DNA of 64,000 nt, taken from NCBI RefSeq assembly GCF_000372485.1, contig NZ_AQVA01000003.1, positions 90,336 through 154,335 on the forward strand, given 5' to 3'. The notes under the pieces are model-generated. The model saw nothing but the letters and a program-made list of their open reading frames with translations. It searched no databases and was not told the DNA's origin. The DNA is from Oenococcus oeni DSM 20252 = AWRIB129 (GTDB lineage: Bacteria > Bacillota > Bacilli > Lactobacillales > Lactobacillaceae). The translations under genes and the position numbers were made by a program. This document shows positions 46,567-56,048 of the stretch, piece by piece; position 1 is the stretch's first letter, and every line of letters starts with the position of its first letter.

Positions 46567-47526
46567 ATGACAAAAAAAATGTCGATGCAGGATATAATTT
46601 TAAATTTACAAGAGTATTGGGCCGAACAAGGCGCTAATTTAATGCAGGCTTACGACAATGAAGTTGGTGCCGGTACTCAAAGTCCTTATACTTTTTTGCG
46701 CGCTAATGGCCCTGAACCTTGGAATGCCGCATATGTACAACCATCGCGGCGTCCGGCTGATGGTCGATATGGACATAACCCAAATCGTCTATTTCAGCAC
46801 CATCAATTTCAGGTAGTCATGAAACCGTCTCCAGAAAATATCCAGGAATTATATCTTGGCAGTTTAACTAGGCTAGGATTAAAAGCTTCTGAACATGATA
46901 TTCGTTTCGTTGAGGATAATTGGGAAAATCCATCAATGGGGGCAGCTGGAATCGGTTGGGAAGTTTGGCTTGACGGAATGGAAGTTACTCAATTTACATA
47001 TTTTCAACAGGTCGGATCAATAGAGGTGGATTCGGTAACTGCAGAAATTACTTACGGTCTTGAACGTTTGGCTTCTTATATCCAAGACGTTTTGTCTGTT
47101 TATGATCTTGAATGGGGAAATGGCGTCATGTATGGCGATATTTTCAAAGAACCGGAGTATGAACACTCTGTATACTCCTTTGATCAATCAGACGAAAAGA
47201 TGTTGCTTGAAAATTTTGATCAGTATGAAGCTGAAGCGAAAAGGTTAACTAAGTTGGGTTTGGTTCATCCGGCGTATGATTATATTTTAAAATTAAGTCA
47301 TATTTTTAATTTACTCGACGCTAGAGGAGCTGTTTCTGTCACCGAAAGAGCGGGTTATATGCATAGAATAAGAAGTATGGCAAGAGCAATTGCTCGAGAA
47401 TTTATTACTGCTCGCGCGAAATTGGGTTTTCCTTTACTCAAGGATTCAAAACTTAGGGAAAAGTACATTGGAGAGAAGGGTATTTATACAAAGAAATTAG
47501 CTAAAAAAATTAAAAAGGAGGCTTGA
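46567..47526 (+). CDS. glyQ: Glycyl-tRNA synthetase alpha subunit
   Basis: GlyQ is the catalytic half of the bacterial alpha2beta2 glycyl-tRNA synthetase. The 319-residue protein shows [38 protein letters not shown] and [16 protein letters not shown] of the class II core, and [19 protein letters not shown]. It is preceded by a glycine T-box and followed, after one base, by an SseB-like gene rather than directly by glyS. Confidence 0.97.
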   Translation: MTKKMSMQDIILNLQEYWAEQGANLMQAYDNEVGAGTQSPYTFLRANGPEPWNAAYVQPSRRPADGRYGHNPNRLFQHHQFQVVMKPSPENIQELYLGSLTRLGLKASEHDIRFVEDNWENPSMGAAGIGWEVWLDGMEVTQFTYFQQVGSIEVDSVTAEITYGLERLASYIQDVLSVYDLEWGNGVMYGDIFKEPEYEHSVYSFDQSDEKMLLENFDQYEAEAKRLTKLGLVHPAYDYILKLSHIFNLLDARGAVSVTERAGYMHRIRSMARAIAREFITARAKLGFPLLKDSKLREKYIGEKGIYTKKLAKKIKKEA

Positions 47527-47527
47527 A

Positions 47528-48340
47528 TTGGAAACAAGTAAAATTCATTACAATTTTGAAAAAACTGCTGATCTTTTAAAGGCCTATCAAAATTCAGATC
47601 CAAAACATGATTGGTTTGCTGGACAAAATTTATTATCAGCTGCGCTTTTTGGCCAATTTTTTTATGAAACTAATTTTCGTTATAAAACAGTTAGCAATAA
47701 AAACTATCTTTTGGTTTTTACGAGCAATAAACTAGCTCACCGTGTTTTGAAAGACGATTTTGACTTAAGTTTCCCAATTGTCGAAGAAGTTCGTCTTGAT
47801 CAAGCTGTCAAGGTTGCTGTTAAAGAAAAGTTGGATGGTATCATCATTGATCGTTCACAAATTGATTTCAATCTGACGGTTGAAGAATTCAAAAATGTCG
47901 TTGTCGAGCGCATTAAAATACTTGATCAAAGTTTAAAAAATGAGCAATTACTGAAGAAATACCAAATAAACGAAGATGATCCGATTGAAGGAGAAGTTGC
48001 CGAACAAATAAAATTCATTGTTCCGGGCAGATTTTTTTTGGATGATGAGAAAAAACCTCATCATTCCTATATCGCACTTCATAACAGTAGCAACCAAACC
48101 AAATGGATTTCGATTTTTACCAGTCTTGGAAAACTAAAGAATTGGTCTCAGGCTCCTTTTGCGGGTAATTTTTTTGATGATGATATTTCGGTCTTTTTAA
48201 TGGCGAAGACCGATTTGTTGGAATCCGAACGTCTTGGCGATTTTCGTTTGAGCAACGAAATTTTCGCTAATGGTGTTGTTATCGATGCCCCAACCAGAAA
48301 AGGAATGGGACAGATCGTTGAATTGAAAGAGGAGAATTAG
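47528..48340 (+). CDS. SseB-like protein inserted between glyQ and glyS
   Basis: This 270-residue soluble protein resembles two copies of the SseB N-terminal domain: residues 40-110 (NYLLVFTSNKLAHRVL, then DGIIID) and residues 160-265 (SYIALHNSSNQTKWISIFTS, then FANGVVIDAPTRKGMGQIVEL). SseB proteins were named for serine sensitivity in E. coli and have no settled function. The start is TTG at 47528 with an AAGGAGG site in ideal position. It is translated between the two subunits of glycyl-tRNA synthetase, two bases before glyS, so it shares their T-box control. Similarity is by eye only. Confidence 0.7.
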   Translation: METSKIHYNFEKTADLLKAYQNSDPKHDWFAGQNLLSAALFGQFFYETNFRYKTVSNKNYLLVFTSNKLAHRVLKDDFDLSFPIVEEVRLDQAVKVAVKEKLDGIIIDRSQIDFNLTVEEFKNVVVERIKILDQSLKNEQLLKKYQINEDDPIEGEVAEQIKFIVPGRFFLDDEKKPHHSYIALHNSSNQTKWISIFTSLGKLKNWSQAPFAGNFFDDDISVFLMAKTDLLESERLGDFRLSNEIFANGVVIDAPTRKGMGQIVELKEEN

Positions 48341-48342
48341 AA

Positions 48343-50412
48343 ATGGCGGATTATTTATTGGAAATAGGATTAGAGGAAATACCGGCACATTTAGTGACAG
48401 AATCCGAAAATCAATTGATTGAACGTATAAAAAACTTTTTTTCGGATAATTTATTGGATTATAAAAAAATACAGGCTTTCTCCACTCCCCGTCGTTTGGC
48501 AGTTTTAGTTCATGATTTATCAAATTACTCGCAGTCAAAAGATGAAGAACTCCGTGGACCCTCATTAAAAGTCGCCAAAGATGAAAGTGGCAATTGGTCA
48601 AGAGCAGCTGAAGGTTTCGCTCGTAGCCAAGGAACTTCTCCGGCTGAATTTGATGAACGTGATGGATATGTTTATTTAAACAAGCATATCGAAGGGGTTT
48701 CTGCAGAAGAAATTTTAAAGAAAATCGGCATCGAAGTTGTTGAAAAAATGAAATTTTCAACTTACATGAAATGGGCTGATTTTAAATTAGAGTATGTTCG
48801 CCCAATTCGTTGGCTCGTTTCTCTGCTTGATTCGAAGATAGTCCCTTTTCAAATTCTCGATGTAAAAGCTGATCGTTTTACACGTGGCCACCGTTTTTTG
48901 AGTGGAGGCAAAATTTCAATTTCCGAAGCTGGTGATTACGAAGAAACTTTGAATAACGCCTATGTGATTGTCGATGCAAAAGTTAGAAAAAACTCGATTC
49001 GTAATCAAATAAGGAAAATTGCCGATACGAACGATTGGAATCTTCATGTAGATCCTGATTTATTGGAAGAAGTAAATAATATTGTTGAATATCCAACAGC
49101 TTTTGCTGGTGTTTTTGATGACAAATATTTGAATTTGCCTGAGATTGTTTTAACGACTAGCATGCGTGACAACCAACGTTTTTTTTATGTTACTAATAAA
49201 CAAGGAAAAATTTTGCCACACTTCATATCAGTAAGGAATGGAGATTCCAATCAAATCGAAAACGTTGTCAAGGGTAATGAAAAAGTCTTGGTAGCCCGTC
49301 TTGAAGATGCTGAATTTTTCTTTGAAGAAGATCAAAAACATAACATCGATTTCTTCATGAAGAAAGCCGAACGATTGGTTTTTCATGAAAAAATCGGTAC
49401 AATGACAGAACATATGAAAAGAGTTGAAAAAATAGCCGCTTTATTAGCTAACCAACTTGCTTTTAACGGCCAAGAAAAGAAGGATTTAAAACGAGCAGCA
49501 AATATTTATAAATTTGATTTAACCACAGCAATGGTTGGTGAATTTGCTGAATTGCAGGGGACCATGGCTGGAATTTACGCAAAAATATTTGGCGAAAATC
49601 AGACAGTTTGTCAAGCTTTGTCGGAACAATATTTACCAACTTCCTCGGAAGGAGACCTACCGAAAAGTAAAGTTGGTGCAATGCTGGCTCTCGCCGATAA
49701 ATTAGATACACTCTTTTCTTTTTTTGCTGCAGGTATCATTCCTTCCGGTTCAAACGATCCCTACGGCCTAAGACGTGCAGCTTTGGGAATCGTTAGAATC
49801 ATTGGCCAACAAAAATGGAATTTTTCTGTTAGCAAACTACTTCACAGCTTAAAAACAGCAGTGGACAAACATGAAGATGGTTTTTTGATTGATTTTGCCG
49901 ATACAAAAGAAATTAATAGAAAAGTGATTGAATTCTTTTTGGATCGAATCCGCCAGCAAAGTTCCGATATTCGTTATGATTTGCTGGACGCCTCTACGGG
50001 AAAAGTTAATGAAGGTATCATTAACTATATTTTTAAACGGGTAAGAATACTAGCATCCCATGTAGCTGATCCGGATTTTCGTGATGTAATCGAGGCCTTG
50101 ACTCGAGTTCAGAACTTAGCCGAAAAAAACAAAAGTAATGTCGAGATAGATCCTGAATTATTTGTAACTAACTCGGAAAAACGTCTTTATCAATTGACAA
50201 AGGACAAGGATCCGATTGTACTTTTAAGCAAAGGAGATCATACTGTTTATCAATTTTTAGCATCTCTTAAAGAACCGATTAATAATTATTTCGATGAGAA
50301 TATGATTATGGACAAAAACCCAATCATTAAGAATAATAGAGTTGCTCAGATTAATTTGCTTAATAATTTGATTTCCAGCCTTGGCGATCTTAGGAAAGTT
50401 GTTGTCAAGTAG
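48343..50412 (+). CDS. glyS: Glycyl-tRNA synthetase beta subunit
   Basis: GlyS binds tRNA-Gly through its anticodon domain. The 689-residue protein begins DYLLEIGLEEIPAHLV, has FSTPRRLAVLV and MKWADFKLEYVRPIRWLVSL, an HD-like core (HEKIGTMTEHMKRVEKIA, AELQGTMAGIYAK) and a C-terminal DALR-type domain. AGAGGAG precedes the ATG. The single cysteine is in TVCQAL. No clear terminator follows. Confidence 0.97.
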   Translation: MADYLLEIGLEEIPAHLVTESENQLIERIKNFFSDNLLDYKKIQAFSTPRRLAVLVHDLSNYSQSKDEELRGPSLKVAKDESGNWSRAAEGFARSQGTSPAEFDERDGYVYLNKHIEGVSAEEILKKIGIEVVEKMKFSTYMKWADFKLEYVRPIRWLVSLLDSKIVPFQILDVKADRFTRGHRFLSGGKISISEAGDYEETLNNAYVIVDAKVRKNSIRNQIRKIADTNDWNLHVDPDLLEEVNNIVEYPTAFAGVFDDKYLNLPEIVLTTSMRDNQRFFYVTNKQGKILPHFISVRNGDSNQIENVVKGNEKVLVARLEDAEFFFEEDQKHNIDFFMKKAERLVFHEKIGTMTEHMKRVEKIAALLANQLAFNGQEKKDLKRAANIYKFDLTTAMVGEFAELQGTMAGIYAKIFGENQTVCQALSEQYLPTSSEGDLPKSKVGAMLALADKLDTLFSFFAAGIIPSGSNDPYGLRRAALGIVRIIGQQKWNFSVSKLLHSLKTAVDKHEDGFLIDFADTKEINRKVIEFFLDRIRQQSSDIRYDLLDASTGKVNEGIINYIFKRVRILASHVADPDFRDVIEALTRVQNLAEKNKSNVEIDPELFVTNSEKRLYQLTKDKDPIVLLSKGDHTVYQFLASLKEPINNYFDENMIMDKNPIIKNNRVAQINLLNNLISSLGDLRKVVVK

Positions 50413-50498
50413 GATTACACATCTTTTCTAGTTAACATAATCTGTTTTTCACAAATAAAAAATAGCCTTAAACTGCGTCATATCAACATTCTTATCAC

Positions 50499-50527
50499 TT
50501 GACAAAGTCAAGTTATGTGAGTATCAT
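50499..50527 (+). promoter_or_regulatory. dnaG-rpoD promoter with near-leaderless start
   Basis: TTGACA (50499-50504), an exact 17-base spacer and TATCAT (50522-50527) form the best promoter in the window. Transcription would start at about 50534-50535, six or seven bases before the dnaG ATG at 50541, leaving no room for a ribosome site. Confidence 0.8.
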
Positions 50528-50540
50528 TATTGATTGTCTA

Positions 50541-52382
50541 ATGGCGAGTTTGATACCGAAAAGTACGATCGAAGAAATCAGGAATTCGATTAATATCGTT
50601 GATGTAATCGGCAAAGATGTTGATTTAAAGAAAAAAGGAAAATATTTTTGGGGTATTTGTCCTTTTGTGTCGGAAAATAGTCCTAGCTTTACGGTCGATG
50701 AAGAAAACCAACGTTATAAGTGCTATTCATGTGGACGGAGTGGCAATGTTTTTGATTATGTTTCAGAAAAAAAAGGCTTGTCTTTCCCTCAGGCGGTTAT
50801 AGAAGTAGCTAGAAATGTTGGAATTAAAATCGATAGTAAATATACAGAAAATACTGGCGGACATTTTAATGAAAACGAATTAAAATTAATCGAATTAAAT
50901 AAACAGGCTTCTGAAATTTTTACACATTTGTTGTTAAATACCGATCTTTCAACAAATGCCTTGAAATATTTACTGGAAGAACGTCATTTAAGTAGGGAAA
51001 CAATTGCTGATTTTCAACTTGGCTTTCTTCCTAGTCAGTGGTCGTTGCATGATTTTTTTGAAGAAAAGAAAATTCCTGTAGAGACTCAACTTGAATCGGG
51101 AATTATTTCTCAATATGATGATGGCAGTTTTCATGATGTCTTTTCAAATCGAATTATGTTTCCTCTTAAGGATTCTTATGGTAATATTGTCGGTTTTTCC
51201 GGCCGTACTTTGGATAAAAATAATTCGGCGAAATATATTAATTCAAAGGAAACAGCGGTTTTTAAAAAATCGAAACTGTTATATCATTTCGATGTTGCCA
51301 AACAAGCAGCAAAAGTTTCGCAAAAACTTCTTTTGCTTGAAGGCTATTTAGATGTAATTGCAGCCCATAAAGCTGGCATCGACTATGGAATTGCTTCGAT
51401 GGGTACGAGCCTAACTAAAGATCAGCTCCAATTGATTTCTCGAAATACACCCAAATTAACAATCGCCTATGATGGCGACTCTGCTGGTCAAAGTGCCACT
51501 TGGCGTGCGATTGAAGAGATAAAAAATTTTCCGCATCTTCAACTTGAAATTGTAACAATCCCTAATCAAAAAGATCCTGACGAATATTTACAACAAAATG
51601 GTCCAGGCGCTCTTAAAAAAATTTTTGAAGAGGATTCGACTTCAATTAATGATTTTGCCTTTGAATACTTGAAAAAAGGTAGGAATCTTGAAAATGTCGG
51701 TAATTTAAGTGATTATACTAATGATTTACTAAACTTTTTAAATGAACACCCGGATCCGATTGCTAATGATTTGATACTTAAAAAACTCTCCGACCAGTTT
51801 GGTTTAAGTAGATCTGTTCTTGACCAATCCTTGAAAAGAAACGATATCGATGTTTCCAAAAGGCAAGTGGGACAGTCGTCAAGACAAAATGATAATCCAC
51901 CACTCAAAAACTCAAGAAACCGGAATCCCTTGATTGATCAGGAGGCAATGATTGAAAGAAAAATAATTGTTTCGTCGATTTACCATGAAAATGTTTTTCA
52001 TGAAATAGAGAAAAAAGCAAAATTTACCTTTCATGATCCAAAAAATCAACTCTACTATTTTTTGATTAAGGGTTACCGAAGTAAGCATCCAGGTACTCAG
52101 TCGATTGGAATTAATTTGATGAAAAATATGACTGCCAGCGAAAAAGATCAGTTTAATCATTTAATCAGCGATCAAATTGATTTTTATTCAACGGATAACT
52201 TGGAGGCGATTGATGATTATTTGTGGCAATTGAACAGAAGGATACCATTTGAAAAACAAATTCAACAGATAAAGCAGCAGATTCAAGAGGCTATTAATTT
52301 GAATCAAAATGACAGAATTAAAGAATTAAACGTCAAGCTAGTTAAATTAATGAAAGAAAGAGCAGGAAACAAACATGACTAA
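50541..52382 (+). CDS. dnaG: DNA primase with altered zinc site
   Basis: DnaG makes RNA primers at the replication fork. The ATG at 50541 gives 613 residues and aligns the start [23 protein letters not shown] with relatives. The CHC2 zinc ribbon should have Cys40, His43, Cys61 and Cys64; here [13 protein letters not shown] puts Val at position 43, while Cys40 and CYSCG (Cys61, Cys64) remain. The TOPRIM core is intact ([29 protein letters not shown]), as is a helicase-binding C-terminal helical domain. It is first in a dnaG-rpoD operon with an eight-base overlap. Confidence 0.95.
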   Translation: MASLIPKSTIEEIRNSINIVDVIGKDVDLKKKGKYFWGICPFVSENSPSFTVDEENQRYKCYSCGRSGNVFDYVSEKKGLSFPQAVIEVARNVGIKIDSKYTENTGGHFNENELKLIELNKQASEIFTHLLLNTDLSTNALKYLLEERHLSRETIADFQLGFLPSQWSLHDFFEEKKIPVETQLESGIISQYDDGSFHDVFSNRIMFPLKDSYGNIVGFSGRTLDKNNSAKYINSKETAVFKKSKLLYHFDVAKQAAKVSQKLLLLEGYLDVIAAHKAGIDYGIASMGTSLTKDQLQLISRNTPKLTIAYDGDSAGQSATWRAIEEIKNFPHLQLEIVTIPNQKDPDEYLQQNGPGALKKIFEEDSTSINDFAFEYLKKGRNLENVGNLSDYTNDLLNFLNEHPDPIANDLILKKLSDQFGLSRSVLDQSLKRNDIDVSKRQVGQSSRQNDNPPLKNSRNRNPLIDQEAMIERKIIVSSIYHENVFHEIEKKAKFTFHDPKNQLYYFLIKGYRSKHPGTQSIGINLMKNMTASEKDQFNHLISDQIDFYSTDNLEAIDDYLWQLNRRIPFEKQIQQIKQQIQEAINLNQNDRIKELNVKLVKLMKERAGNKHD

Positions 52383-53751
52383 AAAAATCCTAGTTTCAAG
52401 TGATAATACTGTTGCAGAATTGCAGTCAGCTTTAGAAAAAGTCGATGTAAAATTCCTTAAAAAAGACAAAAAAGAAGAGCTTTTGCGTTTGGCAAAAAAT
52501 TATAATCGTCGCGTTGATCGAGCTGAGAAGAAAAGTGAAGGAAACGATGGTTTGTCTATTAAAAAAGATGATTTAAAAAAAGGAAAATCAAAAGATAATT
52601 CAAAATCCGGAGAAAAATCTTCTTCAGCCGCAACTGCTTTTGACGAAAAAGCTTATGCCAAAAGTCTTAAAGCTTTTATCAAAAAAAATAAGAAGAGTGG
52701 CCAGGTCGTTTATGACGATTTAGAGAATAAAATGGCCAAACCTTTTGCCTTAAATGCTGATCAAATCGACAAATTAATAGAAAAGGTCGAGGATGCTGGT
52801 ATTTCGATTGTTGATGAGGATGGCAATCCTTCGGAAAAGTCACTGAAGACCAAGAGTAATAATCCAAGTCAAGAAGAACTTTCCCAAGCCTCTTCAGCAC
52901 CAAAGGGTGTCAAAATTAATGACCCTGTTAGGATGTACTTGAAAGAAATCGGACGGGTTTCATTACTGAATGCCGATCAGGAAGTCGCAATTGCCAAAAG
53001 AATCGAAAAAGGGGGGTCTGATGGTGAGCGTGCCCGCCAGGAACTTGCTGAAGCCAATTTGCGTTTGGTTGTTTCGATCGCAAAGCGTTATGTTGGCCGC
53101 GGAATGCACTTTTTGGATTTGATTCAAGAAGGAAATATGGGTTTAATGAAGGCCGTTGAAAAGTTTGATTATACAAAAGGATTTAAGTTTTCAACCTATG
53201 CTACTTGGTGGATTCGTCAAGCTATAACTCGTGCAATTGCTGATCAGGCTCGAACGATTCGTATACCTGTCCACATGGTGGAGACTATTAACAAGCTTAT
53301 TCGAATTCAACGGACTTTGATTCAGGATCTTGGACGTGATCCAATGCCTGAAGAAATCGGTGCCGAAATGGAATTAACAGCTGATAAAGTTCGTGAAATC
53401 CAAAAGATCGCTCAAGAACCTGTCTCTTTGGAAACTCCGATCGGTGAAGAGAATGATTCCCATCTAGGAGACTTCATCGAAGATAATGAAGGGGAGTCTC
53501 CAATTGAATCGACTTCTGACCAGATGTTAAAAGATCAGTTAGAGGAAGTTCTTGGTACCTTGACCGAACGTGAGGAAAATGTTCTTCGTTTGCGTTTTGG
53601 CCTTGAAGATGGAAAAACCAGAACTTTGGAAGAAGTTGGTCGGGTTTTCGGTGTGACTCGTGAAAGAATTCGGCAGATTGAAGCAAAGGCATTACGCAAG
53701 CTTCGCCATCCCAGCCGTTCAAAACAATTAAAAGACTTTATGGAAGAATAA
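52375..53751 (+). CDS. rpoD: Primary sigma factor RpoD (sigma-A)
   Basis: The housekeeping sigma factor directs polymerase to -35/-10 promoters such as those listed here. At 458 residues it has an extended lysine-rich region 1.1 (about 1-180), then region 1.2 [12 protein letters not shown], region 2 [17 protein letters not shown] followed by [20 protein letters not shown], and region 4.2 [20 protein letters not shown]. No cysteine is present. It shares the dnaG promoter; internal promoters were not identified. Confidence 0.97.
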   Translation: MTKKILVSSDNTVAELQSALEKVDVKFLKKDKKEELLRLAKNYNRRVDRAEKKSEGNDGLSIKKDDLKKGKSKDNSKSGEKSSSAATAFDEKAYAKSLKAFIKKNKKSGQVVYDDLENKMAKPFALNADQIDKLIEKVEDAGISIVDEDGNPSEKSLKTKSNNPSQEELSQASSAPKGVKINDPVRMYLKEIGRVSLLNADQEVAIAKRIEKGGSDGERARQELAEANLRLVVSIAKRYVGRGMHFLDLIQEGNMGLMKAVEKFDYTKGFKFSTYATWWIRQAITRAIADQARTIRIPVHMVETINKLIRIQRTLIQDLGRDPMPEEIGAEMELTADKVREIQKIAQEPVSLETPIGEENDSHLGDFIEDNEGESPIESTSDQMLKDQLEEVLGTLTEREENVLRLRFGLEDGKTRTLEEVGRVFGVTRERIRQIEAKALRKLRHPSRSKQLKDFMEE

Positions 53752-53770
53752 ATTTTTATAAAATACTTCT

Positions 53771-53802
53771 AAAAAACTGAATCATAAATGATTCAGTTTT
53801 TT
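53771..53802 (+). terminator. Terminator after rpoD
   Basis: AACTGAATCA and TGATTCAGTT pair around TAAA, with flanking A- and T-runs, about 20 bases past the rpoD stop. Confidence 0.9.
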
Positions 53803-53827
53803 AATTAGAATTGAAGGGCAGAAAGCT

Positions 53828-54523
53828 ATGACAAAATTGTCTGATCGTTTAATGGAAATATATCGCTTGATTAATCAAGCGGCAAGAGTTGCCGATATTG
53901 GAACCGACCATGCTGCAATTCCAATCGCTTTACTGGAAACCAATAAATCGTCTTTTTTAGTTGCGACAGATATTGGTTTAGGACCGTTAGAAAAAGCAAA
54001 AGAACAAATTGAATTGGCAGATTTGGATCAAGCAAAGCAAATAGTTCTTCGTCTTGGCGACGGACTTTCTGTTATCAAAGCCAGTGACAAAATTGATACA
54101 GTTGTGATTGCTGGAATGGGTGGCGAATTAATTGCCAAAATTATTTCGAAGATTCCTGATTATCTTAAAAATGCCAAATTCATTTTGCAGCCTAACAATG
54201 AAGAAATAGATGTTAGAAAAGCAATCGAAAAAAATGGACAATATATTGAAACTGAAAAAATTATTTATGAAAATCGACATTTTTACGAAATCATCGTTGC
54301 TAAAAGAAGTCAACAGGGAATTGTAAAAATGACGAATCGGGAATTAAGATTTGGGCCATGCCTGTTAAAGCATCGGACTTCAACTTTCAAAAATAAATGG
54401 CAGGAGAGACTGGATCACTCAAAACAGATTGAGAAAATCCTTGAAAAATCATTGCAGACATCAACAAAGCGCTACGATAGTTTACAAGCAGAAATAAAGA
54501 CAATAGAAGAGGCATTAAAGTGA
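53828..54523 (+). CDS. trmK: tRNA (adenine-22-N1)-methyltransferase
   Basis: TrmK methylates A22 of certain tRNAs. The 231-residue protein starts LSDRLMEIYRLINQAARVADIGTDHAAIPIALL (in two parts, the SAM loop being VADIGTDHA), then shows VVIAGMGGELI, the NPPx-equivalent LQPNNEEIDVRKAI and ENRHFYEIIVAKR. It lies after the rpoD terminator, as in Bacillus. A Nif3-type gene often follows trmK; here pepT does, overlapping its stop. Confidence 0.92.
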   Translation: MTKLSDRLMEIYRLINQAARVADIGTDHAAIPIALLETNKSSFLVATDIGLGPLEKAKEQIELADLDQAKQIVLRLGDGLSVIKASDKIDTVVIAGMGGELIAKIISKIPDYLKNAKFILQPNNEEIDVRKAIEKNGQYIETEKIIYENRHFYEIIVAKRSQQGIVKMTNRELRFGPCLLKHRTSTFKNKWQERLDHSKQIEKILEKSLQTSTKRYDSLQAEIKTIEEALK

Positions 54524-55743
54524 AATACGAAAATTTAGTAGATCGTTTTATTGAATATGCAAAGATTAATACTCGTTCAAACGAGAATTCAAAAACGATT
54601 CCCAGTGATCCAAAAGAAGTTGAATTTCTGAAGAAATTGGCTGGAGAACTAAAACAAATTGGTTTTTCCGATATAAGAACAATGAAGGACGGTTATCTAT
54701 TTTCCAAAATTCCAGCAACCAAAGGAAAAGAAAATATCGATCGTATTGGTTTTATCGCTCATGTAGATACGGCGGATTTTAATGCAGAAAATATCCAGCC
54801 GGAAATTCATGAGAATTATGATGGTGAATCAATCATAAAACTAAACGACGAGTACAGTTTAGATCCTTCTGTTTTTCCGAATTTGCGTAACTACAAAGGC
54901 CATACCTTGATAACTACCGATGGTACTACTCTATTGGGAGCTGATGATAAAGCCGGGGTTGCTGAAATTATCACGGCAATGGAATATTTAATTAAGCATT
55001 CGGAAATAGAACACGGAGAAATTGAAATCGCTTTTGGCCCTGATGAAGAAATCGGTACTGGTGCAGATAATTTCGACACAGATAATTTTGCTGCTAAATT
55101 TGCTTATACTATCGATGGTTCGGTGAAAGGCGAATTGGAATGGGCGACTTTTTCTGCGTCAGCTGCTGTTTTAAAGGCTGTTGGCACACAAGTTCATCCG
55201 TCTGATGGTTTTGGCAAATTGATAAATCCGTTAGCCGCTCTAATTGATGTTTTTAATTTGTTGCCAAACGAGCGGCCGGAAAATACCAAGGGTGATCAGG
55301 GATATTACTATATGACTGATTTATCCGGTAACGGTGACACAGCGACGGCCAAATTGATTATTCGTGATTTTAAACGCGATGGCTTAAAAAAACGCAAGCA
55401 GATTCTTGCTGATGCTGTCGATAAAGTCAATGCGCAATATTCTTATAAAGTAATTGACTTGGAGCAATATGATCAATATTATAATATGGCCGATATTCTA
55501 AAGAATAATATGGAATCGGTTCATTTAGCCGAAGCTGCTTTTAGAGAATTGGGAATCGTGCCAAACGAGGAGCCTGTTCGGGGTGGAACCGATGGATCCA
55601 AGATTACTTTTCTTGGTACGCCGACACCGAACATTTTTACGGGAGCAGAAAACCTTCATGGCCGTTATGAATTCTCTTCTGTTCAAAATATGGAATTGGC
55701 AACGGATGTTATATTAAAGATTATTGAAATTCATTCAAAATAA
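54520..55743 (+). CDS. pepT: Peptidase T (tripeptide aminopeptidase)
   Basis: PepT removes the N-terminal residue from tripeptides in the cytosol. It is an M20B metallopeptidase of 407 residues with all ligands: GFIAHVDTADF, LLGADDKAGVAEI, FGPDEEIGTG, TIDGSVKGELEW and ENLHGRYEFSS. It starts at GTG 54520, overlapping the trmK stop. A bidirectional terminator follows directly. Confidence 0.95.
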   Translation: MKYENLVDRFIEYAKINTRSNENSKTIPSDPKEVEFLKKLAGELKQIGFSDIRTMKDGYLFSKIPATKGKENIDRIGFIAHVDTADFNAENIQPEIHENYDGESIIKLNDEYSLDPSVFPNLRNYKGHTLITTDGTTLLGADDKAGVAEIITAMEYLIKHSEIEHGEIEIAFGPDEEIGTGADNFDTDNFAAKFAYTIDGSVKGELEWATFSASAAVLKAVGTQVHPSDGFGKLINPLAALIDVFNLLPNERPENTKGDQGYYYMTDLSGNGDTATAKLIIRDFKRDGLKKRKQILADAVDKVNAQYSYKVIDLEQYDQYYNMADILKNNMESVHLAEAAFRELGIVPNEEPVRGGTDGSKITFLGTPTPNIFTGAENLHGRYEFSSVQNMELATDVILKIIEIHSK

Positions 55744-55777
55744 AAAGTTCCGGAATCAATTTCCAGAACTTTTTTTA
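55744..55777. terminator. Bidirectional terminator between pepT and the DUF2929 gene
   Basis: AAGTTC-GGAA and TTCC-GAACTT form a stem with one bulge and a TCAA loop, flanked by A and T runs. It overlaps the last codons of the DUF2929 gene and can serve both converging genes. Confidence 0.8.
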
Positions 55778-55965
55778 ATATTTCCAACTTTTTTATTAGC
55801 CGATTTGGTGATCGCGGTAATTAAGAAAGCCGCAACCTCGCCAACCACCAAGGCCATAATCGTAACATTTAAAGGGACGTAGGTTTGTTCGGACAAATCC
55901 CCAACAATAAAACCAAGAACGTTTCCCAAAATAATTGACCAAAAAGCGACTACTAAATATTTCAT
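55756..55965 (-). CDS. DUF2929 family small membrane protein
   Basis: The 69-residue protein has two membrane helices: KYLVVAFWSIILGNVLGFIVG and VTIMALVVGEVAAFLITAI. The opening matches DUF2929 proteins of Firmicutes. Its tail is lysine-rich. It is divergent from dnaE; the gap of 83 bases contains the SOS box. The function is unknown. Confidence 0.8.
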   Translation of the reverse strand: MKYLVVAFWSIILGNVLGFIVGDLSEQTYVPLNVTIMALVVGEVAAFLITAITKSANKKVGNIKKSSGN

Positions 55966-56004
55966 AGGAAGATTGTAAATCTGTCGAATGAAAAATACAA
56001 ATAG

Positions 56005-56018
56005 CGAACATACTTTCG
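56005..56018. promoter_or_regulatory. SOS (LexA) box upstream of dnaE
   Basis: CGAACATACTTTCG matches CGAACRNRYGTTYG at 13 of 14 positions. It overlaps the place of the -35 element for the dnaE -10 GATACT (56035-56040), where LexA would block transcription. Confidence 0.65.
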
Positions 56019-56048
56019 TATATCTTTAATTCGCGATACTATTAAAAC

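Noticed and set aside
50499..50541. Upstream TTG start for dnaG
   Set aside because: It lies in the -35 box of the strong promoter, and the primase family begins at the ATG at 50541.
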